A stretch of 64,000 nucleotides of DNA from Streptomyces qinglanensis (GTDB taxonomy: Bacteria; Actinomycetota; Actinomycetes; Streptomycetales; Streptomycetaceae), in NCBI RefSeq assembly GCF_900111245.1, contig NZ_FOGO01000003.1, positions 124,001 through 188,000 on the forward strand. Reading direction: 5' to 3'. The position numbers and the translations under genes are program-made. Below the pieces are notes generated by a model. That model saw only the letters and a program-made list of their open reading frames with translations. It ran no database searches and was not told where the DNA came from. Below, piece after piece: positions 42,472 to 52,500 of this stretch (its first letter is position 1; each line of letters begins with the position of its first letter).

Positions 42472-42858
42472 TCAGCAGTGCTTGCCGGCTCCGTGACCGC
42501 CCTCGAGGAAGGCGTGAGCGAACCAGCCTGCCTTGTCATCGCCGGCGATCCGTGCCCAGGTCCACCTGTTGTTGCCGTTCACGACGGTGCCTGTGGTCCA
42601 GCAGTGGAACCAGATTTCCTTGCCTCGGTTGACCGTGCCCCAGTTGGTGCAACTGCGGTAGGGGCCGGAGCGGCGCGCGGTCCTGGCCCCGGTCTTTCCC
42701 CTTCCGGTGTCGTAGTTGTGGTGCACCGTCGTGCACGCCAGCGTTCCGGGCGTTCCCGGTACCGGGGCGGCGGACGCGCTGACCGTGGGCAGCGTCAGGG
42801 ACGAGGCGATCAGCGCTCCGGACAGCACGGTGGTGCGGAGAAGAGTGGGCACTCGCAT
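42472..42858 (-). CDS. Small secreted cysteine-containing protein, SH3-like
   Basis: 128 residues with a clear Sec signal peptide (about 1-31, ending SASA-A). The mature part has four Cys, enough for two disulfides, and a pattern of Gly/Trp-rich beta strands (GRGKTGARTARRSGPYRSC, EIWFHCWTTGTVVNGNNRWTW) typical of small bacterial SH3-like extracellular proteins. Function unknown. A GGAGG precedes the ATG. It is the last gene read leftward before the SARP terminators. Confidence 0.75.
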   Translation of the reverse strand: MRVPTLLRTTVLSGALIASSLTLPTVSASAAPVPGTPGTLACTTVHHNYDTGRGKTGARTARRSGPYRSCTNWGTVNRGKEIWFHCWTTGTVVNGNNRWTWARIAGDDKAGWFAHAFLEGGHGAGKHC

Positions 42859-42991
42859 CGTGGGAGTTCCTCCAGGTGATTCGGTCGGCGTTCGTGCGCC
42901 TGCCTCTTCACCCTGGCAGGGGGTGCGCTGCCATGTCGTTGACGCTCAGTGCACTCTTCCTTGTCATGGCGTGCACGCGGGGGACATGCAC

Positions 42992-44005
42992 TCAGGGCTG
43001 CCGCAAGAGGGAGGGACCCGTGTCGAGGGGTGTGCTCGGCGTGGCTCGGTGCCGGAAGTCGCTGGGCGGTATTCCGTAGGCGGCGCGGAACGCCCGGCTG
43101 AAGCTCGCCAGATGGGGGTAGCCCCAGTGTGCGGCGATGGCCTGCAGCGGCAGGTGGCGCCACCGGGGGTCGGCCAGATCGGCCCGGCAGCGCTCCAGGC
43201 GCCGGTTGCGGATCGTGGCGGAGACCGTGTGCCGCTGCCGCCGGAAGAGGGAGTGCAGATACCGGACGGAGATGTGGTGACGGGCCGCGATCGAGGCCGG
43301 CGACAGGTCCGTGTCGGCCAGGTTGTCGTCGATGAAGGAGTCGATGCGGGACAGCAGGATCCGTTCCCGGGATTCGGGCGGCAGCCGGTTCCCGAACGGG
43401 AGGTGTCCGGCGAGGAATCCGGCTGCGAGGTCGACGACGGCCGTGCCGAGGCGCTTGCCTTCGGCCGGGGCCAGTTCCGGCCCGCGCCGGATGAGGCTCT
43501 GCAGGAAGTCACCCAGCACCCCACCGCTCCCCGCGCCCAACGGCAGTGACCGGGCCAGGAGCTGGTCCACCTGGTCAGCTGCCAGGGGGAGCGTGGCCCG
43601 GGGTATGTGCACGGTGACCACATGTGCCGTACCGGACGCTGCCGTCCGCCGGGTCCGGCAGTCATAGGGGTGGCTCGTGCTGCGGAGGGCGAACTGCCCG
43701 GACGCCACGACGGCATCGCGGCGGTGCTGGGAGACCAGCACCTCGCCCTCCAGCGTGAAGACCAGCTCGTAGTCCTCCGGATCGCCCTGCCGGATGAGCG
43801 CGGGGGTGCGCCGGGCCCGTAACGGGTGGAAGACCAGGGACGCCACCCGCGCGTCGCCCAGTTCGAGCCCCTCGACCGTCCCGGCGAAGCCGCTGCTCGG
43901 GCTCTCACTCTCCGTCGGGGCGTCGTGAGCGAGCATCAGCTCGCGCCACCAGTCGAACCGGTCCCGCGGCGGAAGACTCCCGGTGTGCAGTGAACGGTAC
44001 GGCAC
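42992..44005 (-). CDS. AraC-family transcriptional regulator
   Basis: 337 residues. N-terminal AraC_binding_2-type domain and a C-terminal double HTH (SPASIAARHHISVRYLHSLF; LPLQAIAAHWGYPHLASFSRAFRAAYGIPPSDFR). GTG 44005 has AAAGGA 6 bases upstream and is preferred over 44041. Upstream at 44112-44172 is an imperfect direct repeat suited to AraC binding. The downstream small secreted protein may be a target. Confidence 0.92.
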   Translation of the reverse strand: MPYRSLHTGSLPPRDRFDWWRELMLAHDAPTESESPSSGFAGTVEGLELGDARVASLVFHPLRARRTPALIRQGDPEDYELVFTLEGEVLVSQHRRDAVVASGQFALRSTSHPYDCRTRRTAASGTAHVVTVHIPRATLPLAADQVDQLLARSLPLGAGSGGVLGDFLQSLIRRGPELAPAEGKRLGTAVVDLAAGFLAGHLPFGNRLPPESRERILLSRIDSFIDDNLADTDLSPASIAARHHISVRYLHSLFRRQRHTVSATIRNRRLERCRADLADPRWRHLPLQAIAAHWGYPHLASFSRAFRAAYGIPPSDFRHRATPSTPLDTGPSLLRQP

Positions 44006-44111
44006 CTCGCATCCTTTCGGCAGTCCACGGACGTGTCCCACCCTGGCCAGGAGCCCGCGGACGGTCCGCCGGCGGGTGCCGCACGACGGGCGCGGGCTCC
44101 GGAACGCCGCA

Positions 44112-44172
44112 GGACACGATCATCACCGTCGGGTACTACCCACGGTCGCGGACACGATCACCACCGGTCGGG
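44112..44172. repeat. Imperfect 22/23-bp direct repeat upstream of the AraC gene
   Basis: 44112-44133 and 44150-44172 are near-identical GGACACGATCA-containing repeats with a 38-base period (one substitution and one inserted G). They lie 107-167 bases upstream of the AraC start, inside the gap to the aldo-keto reductase gene. Direct repeats are the usual AraC binding format. Confidence 0.6.
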
Positions 44173-44264
44173 GGCACGGCCGTGTCGTCTCGGCCACGCG
44201 AAGCCGGATGACGCGCAGCAGGGCCTGCCGCCCGACCGGGCCGCCTCCGGACAGCGGCCCGGGG

Positions 44265-45260
44265 TCAGTTGCCCGCGCCGAGGCCGGACATGAGTGCGGA
44301 CGGATACCGGTCTCCGCGAGCCGCACCCGGCGGTACGGCGTGCTCGATGGCGGCGAGGTCGTCCGCGGTCAGGGTCAGCTCCGTCGCGGGGAGCGCCTCG
44401 GTGAGCCGCTCGCGGGTGCGGGCGCCGGCCAGGGGCACGATGTCGTCGCCCTGGGCGGCCACCCAGGCGATGGCCAACTGCGCGACGCTGCATCGCTTGG
44501 CCTCGGCGACCCGGCGCAGCGCCTCCACCAGGGTGAGGTTGTGTTCCACGTTGCCTGCGGAGAACCGGGGGCTGAAGCCGCGCATGTCGCCGGGGCCGGT
44601 GGTGCGGCCGGGGGACCAGTGTCCGGAGATGAGTCCGCGGCTGAGGACGCCGTAGGCGGTCAGGCCGATGCCGAGCTCGCGCAGGGCGGGCAGGATGTCC
44701 GCCTCCACCGCGCGGGAGATCAGCGAGTACTCGATCTGCAGGTCGGCGATGGGATGCACGGCCTGGGCCCGGCGGACCGTCGCCGCGTCGACCTCCGAGA
44801 GACCGATGTGCCGTACGTGTCCGGCGTCGACCATCTCCTTGATCGCGCCCACCGTCTCCTCGATCGGTACGGAGGGGTCCAGCCGGGCCGGACGGTAGAT
44901 GTCGACGTGGTCGGTGCCCAGCCGGGTCAGCGAGTAGGCCAGGACGTTCTTCACCGCCTCCGGCCGGGCGTCGCAGCCGCCGAAGCCCCCGCCGGGCCCG
45001 CGCAGCATGCCGAACTTGACGCTCAGTGTGTAGGTGTCCCGGTCCCGGCCGCGCAGCGCCTCGGCGAGCAGCAGTTCGTTGTCTCCCATGCCGTAGAAGT
45101 CGCCGGTGTCGATCAGTGTGACGCCTGCGTCCAGTGCGGCGTGCACGGTGGCGATGCTCTCCCCTCTGTCGGTCGCACCGTAGGCGCCCGACATGCCCAT
45201 GGCCCCCAGGCCCAGCGTGGAAACGGTCGGGCCGGTACTGCCCAGGGATCGTGCCTGCAT
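44265..45260 (-). CDS. Aldo/keto reductase (AKR13-like)
   Basis: 331 residues of the NADPH-dependent AKR barrel. Catalytic Asp and Tyr are in LIDTGDFYGMGDNE, the Lys in LSVKFGM, and the NADPH-binding GLSEVDAATV and LAIAWVAAQGDDIVPLAG are present. The usual catalytic His segment (IDLYYLHR-like) reads DIYRPARLDP, so the fourth residue of the tetrad is changed. It is divergent from an MmyB-like HTH regulator, a frequent pairing in actinomycetes. Confidence 0.9.
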   Translation of the reverse strand: MQARSLGSTGPTVSTLGLGAMGMSGAYGATDRGESIATVHAALDAGVTLIDTGDFYGMGDNELLLAEALRGRDRDTYTLSVKFGMLRGPGGGFGGCDARPEAVKNVLAYSLTRLGTDHVDIYRPARLDPSVPIEETVGAIKEMVDAGHVRHIGLSEVDAATVRRAQAVHPIADLQIEYSLISRAVEADILPALRELGIGLTAYGVLSRGLISGHWSPGRTTGPGDMRGFSPRFSAGNVEHNLTLVEALRRVAEAKRCSVAQLAIAWVAAQGDDIVPLAGARTRERLTEALPATELTLTADDLAAIEHAVPPGAARGDRYPSALMSGLGAGN

Positions 45261-45283
45261 CGAGCTTCTCCTTCGCCGCCTTC

Positions 45284-45355
45284 GTCGTGCCCGTCGTGCC
45301 CGTCGTGCCCGTCGTGCCCGTCGTGCCCGTCGTGCCCGTCGTGCCCGTCGTGTTC
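45284..45355. repeat. Nine-bp tandem repeat array (7 perfect units plus one variant)
   Basis: GTCGTGCCC is repeated seven times without change from 45284 to 45346, followed by a degenerate eighth unit (45347-45355). It lies in the 217-base divergent gap between the aldo-keto reductase (start 45260) and the HTH regulator (start 45478), starting 24 bases upstream of the reductase start. Copy number could vary by slippage. Confidence 0.9.
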
Positions 45356-45477
45356 ACGGTGTTCGTCGTCGATCGGTCTCCCACTGTGCTCCGGCCGCGC
45401 GGCCCGCGGGAGCGGAGCGTGCATCCTGGGAGCGGCGCTCCCTGGATCGGCGCAGCCGCGGGGACGACCATGGAGCC

Positions 45478-46338
45478 ATGCAACGCGAACAGCTCGCCGC
45501 CTTCCTGCGCCACCGCCGCGAGGCGATCGACCCGGCCGAGGCCGGCATCGCCGCCGGGCCCCGGCGCCGCACGGCCGGTCTGCGCCGGGAAGAGGTGGCC
45601 GGACTCGCCGGGATGTCGGTGGACTACGTGGTCCGCCTCGAGCAGGGACGCAGCAGCCGGCCCTCGGCCGGGCTGCTGGTGGCGCTGGCCCGGGCGCTGC
45701 GCCTGTCCGACGACGAGCGCGAGCACCTCTTCCACCTGGCGGGCCACCAGCCCGCGCCCGGCGACGGGGCGGCCAGGCAGGCCCGGTCCGGCCTGGTGCG
45801 GATGCTCGGCCTGCTCGGCAGCACCCCGGCGCTGGTGCTGTCCGATCTGGGCGAGGTCCTCGCCCAGAACCGGGCGGCCGTCCTGTTGACAGGCGATCAC
45901 ACCCGCCACTCCGGCGACAGCCGATACCTCGTGTACCGCTGGTTCACCGATCCCGCCGTGCGTGTGGTCCATCCGCCCGAGGAGCACGAGCACCACTCCC
46001 GTCAGCTCGTGGCGGACCTGCGCGCGTCCGTCGGCCGCCGGTCCGGGGACCCCGTGGTGACCGGCCTGGTCGATCGGTTGCGGGATGCGAGCGACCACTT
46101 CCGGCGGCTGTGGGCGGAGCACGAGGTGGCGGTCCGGCGCGCCGACCGCAAGACCCTGCTCCATCCGCGGGTGGGCCGGCTGCTGATGGACTGCGAGACC
46201 CTGGTCACCCCCGACCGGCTGCAGCAGTTGCTGGTGCTCACTCCGGCGGACGCGGAAGCCCGCGAGCGGATGGAGCTGCTGTCGGTGCTCGGTACGGAGA
46301 CGTTCCCCGCCCAGGCCGAGGGCTCCTCGCTCCGGTGA
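45478..46338 (+). CDS. HTH_31/MmyB-like transcriptional regulator
   Basis: 286 residues. N-terminal XRE-like HTH (LRREEVAGLAGMSVDYVVRLEQGR), then the MmyB-type ligand-binding PAS-like domain. These proteins often repress a divergent oxidoreductase in response to a fatty acid or other ligand. The divergent reductase at 44265 is the expected target. It directly precedes the PKS gene (164-base gap) and could affect it. Confidence 0.9.
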   Translation: MQREQLAAFLRHRREAIDPAEAGIAAGPRRRTAGLRREEVAGLAGMSVDYVVRLEQGRSSRPSAGLLVALARALRLSDDEREHLFHLAGHQPAPGDGAARQARSGLVRMLGLLGSTPALVLSDLGEVLAQNRAAVLLTGDHTRHSGDSRYLVYRWFTDPAVRVVHPPEEHEHHSRQLVADLRASVGRRSGDPVVTGLVDRLRDASDHFRRLWAEHEVAVRRADRKTLLHPRVGRLLMDCETLVTPDRLQQLLVLTPADAEARERMELLSVLGTETFPAQAEGSSLR

Positions 46339-46502
46339 GGCGGACGCCCGCGCACCGGGCGGGCATCCGGATTCCCCAACACCCGTGACGCAGAGGGGTT
46401 TTGTTCGCAGACGCCACCCCGGGCGGGAGGTCCGGGCGGGGGTCGACACCGGGGGGAAAGCGCTCCAGGATGGACCGGCGGCGTGATCACGGGGGAGGAC
46501 CG

Positions 46503-49500
46503 ATGAGTGACGCGGACAGCGATGCGGTGGCGGTCGTCGGCATGGCCGGGCGGTTCCCGAAGGCACCGGACACGGAGACGTTCTGGGAGCTGCTGATCCG
46601 CGGCGGCGACGCCGTGGGGCCGGTACCGCCCGAACGCTGGGATCCGGCAGAGGTGTTCGACGCGACCCGGGAGATCCAGCGGGTCGGCGCGTTCCTGGAG
46701 GACATCGACGCGTTCGACCCGGGCTTCTTCACGATCTCACCGCGCGAGGCCGAGGTGCTCGACCCGCAGCAGCGGTTGATGCTGGAGACGACCTGGCGGG
46801 CCTTGGAGGACGCCGGTGCGCCCGCGGCCGGACTGCGCGGCTCCCGCACCGGTGTCTACGTCGGCGGGCTCTGGCACGACTACGAACTGCTGCGCAAGGA
46901 CCGGGGTGCCGCGGTGACCCAGCACAGCATCGTCGGGAACTCGCTGGACATCGTCTCCTCCCGGGTCTCCTACCACCTCGGGCTGACCGGGCCCAGCCTG
47001 ACGGTCATGAGCAGTTGCTCGTCCTCCTTGGTCGCCGTGCACCAGGCATGCCAGGCGCTGCGCTCCGGCGAGATCGAGGGGGCACTGGTCGGCGGCTCCA
47101 ATCTGATGCTCACGCCCGAGGTGACGGTCGGCCTCACCCACTTCGGGGGCCTGTCCCCCACCGGCCGCTGCCACGCCTTCGGCGCGGACGCGGACGGTTT
47201 CGTCCGCGGCGAGGGCGTCGCCGTCGTCTACCTCAAGCGGCTGGCGGACGCGCTCCGCGCGGGTGACCGGATCCGCGCGGTGGTGGCGGCCAGCGCAGTC
47301 AACAACGACGGCGGCGGCGAGAGCCTGGTCACCCCGCATCCGGCCGCACAGCGCGACTTGCTGCGCGGCGTCTACGCCTCCGGCCGCATCCCGCTGGACC
47401 GGCTCGCCTACGTCGAGGCGCACGGCACCGGTACCGCACGCGGGGACGCGGCCGAGGCGCAGGCGCTCGGCGAGGTGCTGGGAGCGGCCCGGCCCGGCCG
47501 TGCGCTGCACATCGGCTCGGTGAAGACCAACATCGGCCATCTGGAGCCGGCGGCCGGACTCGCCGGGCTCGTGAAGGCCGTACTGGCGCTGGAGCACGGC
47601 ACCGTCCCGCCGAGCCTGCACGCGCAGCAGCCCAACCCGGCCATCGACTTCGCCGGGCTGAACCTCGCCGTCGCCCGGGATCCGCTGCCACTGGAGCCCG
47701 GCAGCTTCCTCGGCGTCAACTCCTTCGGCTGGGGCGGCACCAACGCCCACGCCGTCGTCACCACGCCGCAGGCCGCGACCGCGCAGCCGCCCGCCCGGGC
47801 TGCGCACCCGGCTCCCGTCCGGGCGCCGGAGGAGGAGTCCCCCACCGCGCCGGAGGCACCCGGGGCGACGGCGCGGCCGGAGGCCGACGAGCCGTTTCTG
47901 CTGCCGGTCAGCGGGCACACCCCCCAGGCGCTGGAGGAGCGCACCCGCGGCATCCGCGAGCAGTTGGCTGCGGGGACGTCCGCGCCGGAGCTGGCGCGGG
48001 CGATGGCCTGGCACCGGGACCACTTCGCCGAGCGGCGCGCCCTGCTGGGCCCCGGGCTGGCGGAGGTCGCGCGGGGCCGCGCCGGGCGGCGGGGCAAGGT
48101 CGCCTTCGTCTTCCCCGGCCAGGGCGCGCAGTGGACGGGCATGGGCGCGGGCCTCTACGGTCACGACGCCGCGTTCACCCGGGCCATGGACCGCTGTGCG
48201 CGGGCGCTGGCCCCGCACGCGCCGCGCGACGTACGCGAGATGGTCACGGGCGGCCCGCCCCCGCGGGACGTGGCGGAGGTGCAGCCCGCGCTGTGGGCGA
48301 TGTCGGTGTCGCTGGCCGCGGCGTGGCGGGCGGCCGGGGTGGAGCCGGACGTCGTCGTCGGGCACAGCCAGGGCGAGATCGCCGCCGCCACGGTCGCCGG
48401 GGTGCTCTCGCCGGAGGACGGGGCGCTGGTGGTCTGCCGCCGCAGCGACCTGCTGCGCGAGATCGCCGGTGGCGGCCGGATGCTGGCCGTGGACCTGGCT
48501 CCGGACGCGGCCCGGCAGGCCGTCGAGGGCTTCGAGGGGCTGGTCGAGCCGGCGGTGTACAACGGGCCGCGCTCGTGCGTGCTGTCCGGGGACGCCGACT
48601 CGGTTCTCCTGCTGCGGGAGATCCTGGAGGCCGACGGGGTGTTCTGCCGGCTGGTCGACGTCGACTACGGCTCGCACAGCCCGCAGGTCGATCCCCTCGT
48701 GCCGCGGATCCGCGAGGCGCTCGCAGCCGTCGCACCGGGCCCGGCGGACACACCGCTGTTCTCCACGGTCGACCTCACCTGGCTGGACGGGCCGGAGGCG
48801 GATGCCCGCTACTGGGCCGGGAATCTGCGCCGCCCGGTGCGGTTCGCCGAGGCGGTGGACACGCTGATCGACGAGGACGTCACCCACCTGGTGGAGGTCA
48901 GCCCGCATCCGGGGCTGGGGGCGGCACTGCGCCAGCTCGCGGAGGAGCGGCCGGAGCCACCGGTGGTGCTGGGTACGTTGCGCCGCGACGAGGGCGAACG
49001 CATCGATCTGATCCGGGCGTTCGGGGAAGCCTACGTCTCGGGACTGCCCGCGCTCGGTCCGCGCCCGGCACGGCGTCCGGACGCCGTGCCGCCGCCCTAC
49101 CCCTTCCAGCGGGAGCGCTACTGGGTCGCGCCGGGGCGGCACAGCGGCGTCCGCAGCGGGCGGCTGGCCCTGGCAGAGGTGCCCTCGACCGCGGTCGGCG
49201 CGTGGGAGGGCGCCGTCGAACTGGACACCGGTACGCACCCGTGGCTGGCCGACCACCGGGTGCACGGCACTGTGCTGTTCCCGGCGGGCGGCTTTCTGGC
49301 GCTGCTCCACCAGGCGCTGCACGGCGGGGCCCGCGCCGCCGGATCCGCCGGGCAGGGGACGCCCGTGCTGCGGGACGTGGAGCTGACCGGCGCGCTGCCG
49401 GTGGGCGAGGACCCGGTCCGCACCGCCCTCGTCTGGCGGCCCGGCCCCGGGGACTCGGGCGTGCTGGAGGTGCGGTCCCGGGAGGCGGCCGCGACCGGGT

Positions 49501-52500
49501 CAGCGCCCGGCGCCGACGCGGGCGCGGGCTCCGGCTGGACGCGGCACTGCCGTGCGACGGCTTCCCGCGGCGGCGCTGCGCCGACCGGCGGATTCCCCGA
49601 GCACCTGCTGGAGGCCCCGCCCCTGGAGGCGGACGTCTTCTACCGGGACTGCGCGGCGAAGGGCCTGGACTACGGCCCCGCCTTCCGGCCCGTCGTCGGC
49701 GGCCACATCGCCGAAGCCGTGTCGAGTGCCGGGCGCGAGGCGCTGGTCCGGCTCGAACTGCCGCCCGGCAGCCGCTCGGGCACACTGTCCGGGACGCCGC
49801 ACCCGGTGCTGTGGGACGGCGTGCTGCAGGCCGCGCTGGTGGTGTGCGACGGTCCGGTCCTGCCGCGCCGGGTCCGGCGGGCGGCGGTCGCGCTGACCGA
49901 CGCGGACGAGATGTGGGTGCACGCCGGGCCGGGCGCGGACGGCGGGGTCGATCTGGCCCTCTTCGACACCGGGCGCCGTCCGCTGGGACGGCTGGAGGGA
50001 GTGCTGCTGGCCGCGCTTCCCGGCGGCGCCGGCAGCCCCGCGGAGACCGGGCGGCTCACCTACCGGATGCGCTTCGTGCCCCGGGAGCGGCCCGCCGTCC
50101 CGGCGGCGGAGCCGGGCGGCACAGCGGCGGAGCCGGGCGGCGCGTCCGAGGCCGGCGGGCTGCCGGGCAGGGTGGTGGCCCGCGGGCGCCCCGGGGTGCT
50201 GCCGGACGCGACCGGGCAGGATCTGGCCGGGGCCGACACCGTGGTGTTCGTCGCGCCGGAGGAGGGCCGTGGGGGGCTGCTGGAGCTGGCGGCACTGGTC
50301 CGCCGCTGCGCGGACGAGAACCCGTCCGTGCGGCTGGCGGTGGTGGTGCGCCGCGGCGACCCGGACGCCGGGCTGTACCCGGGGTTCGTGGCGGTCGTGC
50401 AGGCGGAGTACCCCCAGTTCGGGACGCGGCTGATCGAGACCGACACGTTCGGCGCCGACCTGGTGGCGGAACTCGCCGCCGCGGAGGACCGAGTCGTGCT
50501 GTCCGGCGGCGAGCGGCTGGTCGGCGAGCGGGTGAGCGGAGGCGCGCCCGCCGCCGACCCGCCGTGGCGGACGGGCTCGGGCACCCAGCCGTTCCGGCTG
50601 GGCACTCCGCGGCCCGGCGACCTGTCGGCGCTGGGCGCCCGTCCGCTGGAGCGGCCCCGGCCCGGTCCCGGCCAGGTCGAGGTGGCCGTCGAGGCCGCGT
50701 CGCTGAACTTCATCGACGTGATGAAGGCGATGGGCGTCTACCCGGACGCCTCCGCCGACCGGGACCTGCTCGGCCTGGACTGCGCGGGCACGGTGACCGC
50801 GGTCGGCCCGGGGGTCGGCACCGTCGCGGTCGGTGAGCGGGTGGCGGCCTGCGGCTTCGGTGTCCTCGCCTCGCACGCGCTGGTCGAGGCCCGGCACACC
50901 GCCCGCATCCCGCGGGAGTTGACCGCGGTGCAGGCCGCGGCGCTGCCGATGGTGCTCGTCACCGCCTGGCATGCGCTGATGGAGGTGGCCCGGCTGGAGC
51001 CGGGCGAGACGGTGCTCGTCCACTCGGCCACCGGCGGGCTCGGACTCGCGGCGCTGCACGTGGCCCGGCTCGCGGGAGCCGAGGTGCTCGCGACGGCCGG
51101 AACCGAGGAGAAGCGGGAGCAGCTACGCACATGGGGTGTCGAGCATGTCTTCGACTCCCGCACCCTGGAATGGGCCGAGGGGGTGCGGGCCGCGACGCGG
51201 GGGCGCGGGGTCGACGTGGTGCTCAACTCCCTGCCCGGGGCGGCGATTCCACTCGGCCTGGAGGCGCTGGCCGAGGACGGACGGTTCGTGGAGGCCGGGA
51301 AGCGCGACATCCATCAGGACACGTCCATCGGACTCGGCGCCTTCCGCAAGGCGGTGTCCTTCACCGCCGTGGACATCGCCGGGCTGCTCCGCCGCCGCCC
51401 CGAACGGTTCGCCTCCCTCCTGGCCACCGTGTGGGGGCGGGTGACGGGCGGGGAACTGCTGCCGCTGCCGGTGCGCGAGATGCCCTTCACCGAGGCACAG
51501 GACGCCTTCCGCACGCTCTCCCGCGGTCAGCACATCGGGAAGCTCGTGCTCACCGGGCCGGCCGGGAGCGGCACGGTCACCGTCGCCCCGCAGCCGCTGC
51601 CCGAGGGGCGGTTCCGGGCCTCGGGCAGCTATCTGATCACCGGCGGGCTCGGGGCGCTTGGCATGTCGCTCGCCGAGCACCTGGCCGCCTCCGGAGCCGG
51701 GGCCCTGGCCCTGGTCGGGCGCTCGGCGCCGCGGGACCCGGCGCGGGTCGAGGCGCTGCGCGAGCGCGGTGTCCGGGTCGGGGTGTGGTCGGCGGACGTG
51801 GCGGACGAGGCGCGGATGCGCACGGTCCTGGCGGAGGTCCGGGCGCAACTGCCGCCGCTGCGCGGGGTCTTCCATGCCGCGGGGGTGCTGGCGGACGCGA
51901 CCGTGGCGAACCTGGACTGCGCGCTGCTGACGCGGGCGCTGCGGCCCAAGGCCGACGGCGCCCGTGTCCTGCACGAGCTGACCGAGGGGGACGCGCTGGA
52001 CGTCTTCGTCCTCTTCTCCTCCGCCGCCGCGTTCGTGGGCACGGCCGGACAGGCCGCCTACGCGGCGGCGAACAGCTCCCTGGACGCGTTGGCGGCGGAG
52101 CGGCGGGCGGCCGGACTGCCCGCGCTGAGCGTGCAGTGGGGGCCGGTCTCCGGAGCCGGGCTGGCCGCCGGGGCCGGGCGCGGGGACCGGCTCGCCGCCC
52201 GCGGGCTGGGCAGTCTGCCGGCCGAAGTGTGCTGGCAGGCGCTGCGGCGGTATCTCGAGGCGGACGAGGTACAGGTGGCCTGCCTGGACCTCGATCCGCA
52301 GCGCTGGCTGGAGTCCTACCCGGCGGCGGCCGCGCTGGCGAGCTGGCAGCCGCTCGCCGGGACCGGCGGGACAGTCGCGCCGACGGAGCTGCGGAGCATC
52401 CCGGCGGGGCGGCGGCGCGACGTGGTCGAGGCGGAGGTGCGCCGTACGGCGGCGGCGGTGCTGCGCCTGGCGCCGGAGAAGCTGCCGCACGACGTGCCGC

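Noticed and set aside
45284..45355. The 9-bp array as part of a coding sequence or a CRISPR
   Set aside because: Units are too short and without spacers for CRISPR, and both flanking genes have clear starts outside the array.
49500..51059. Minus-strand open frames inside the PKS
   Set aside because: They are antisense to intact DH and ER domains and encode Arg-rich low-complexity sequence.
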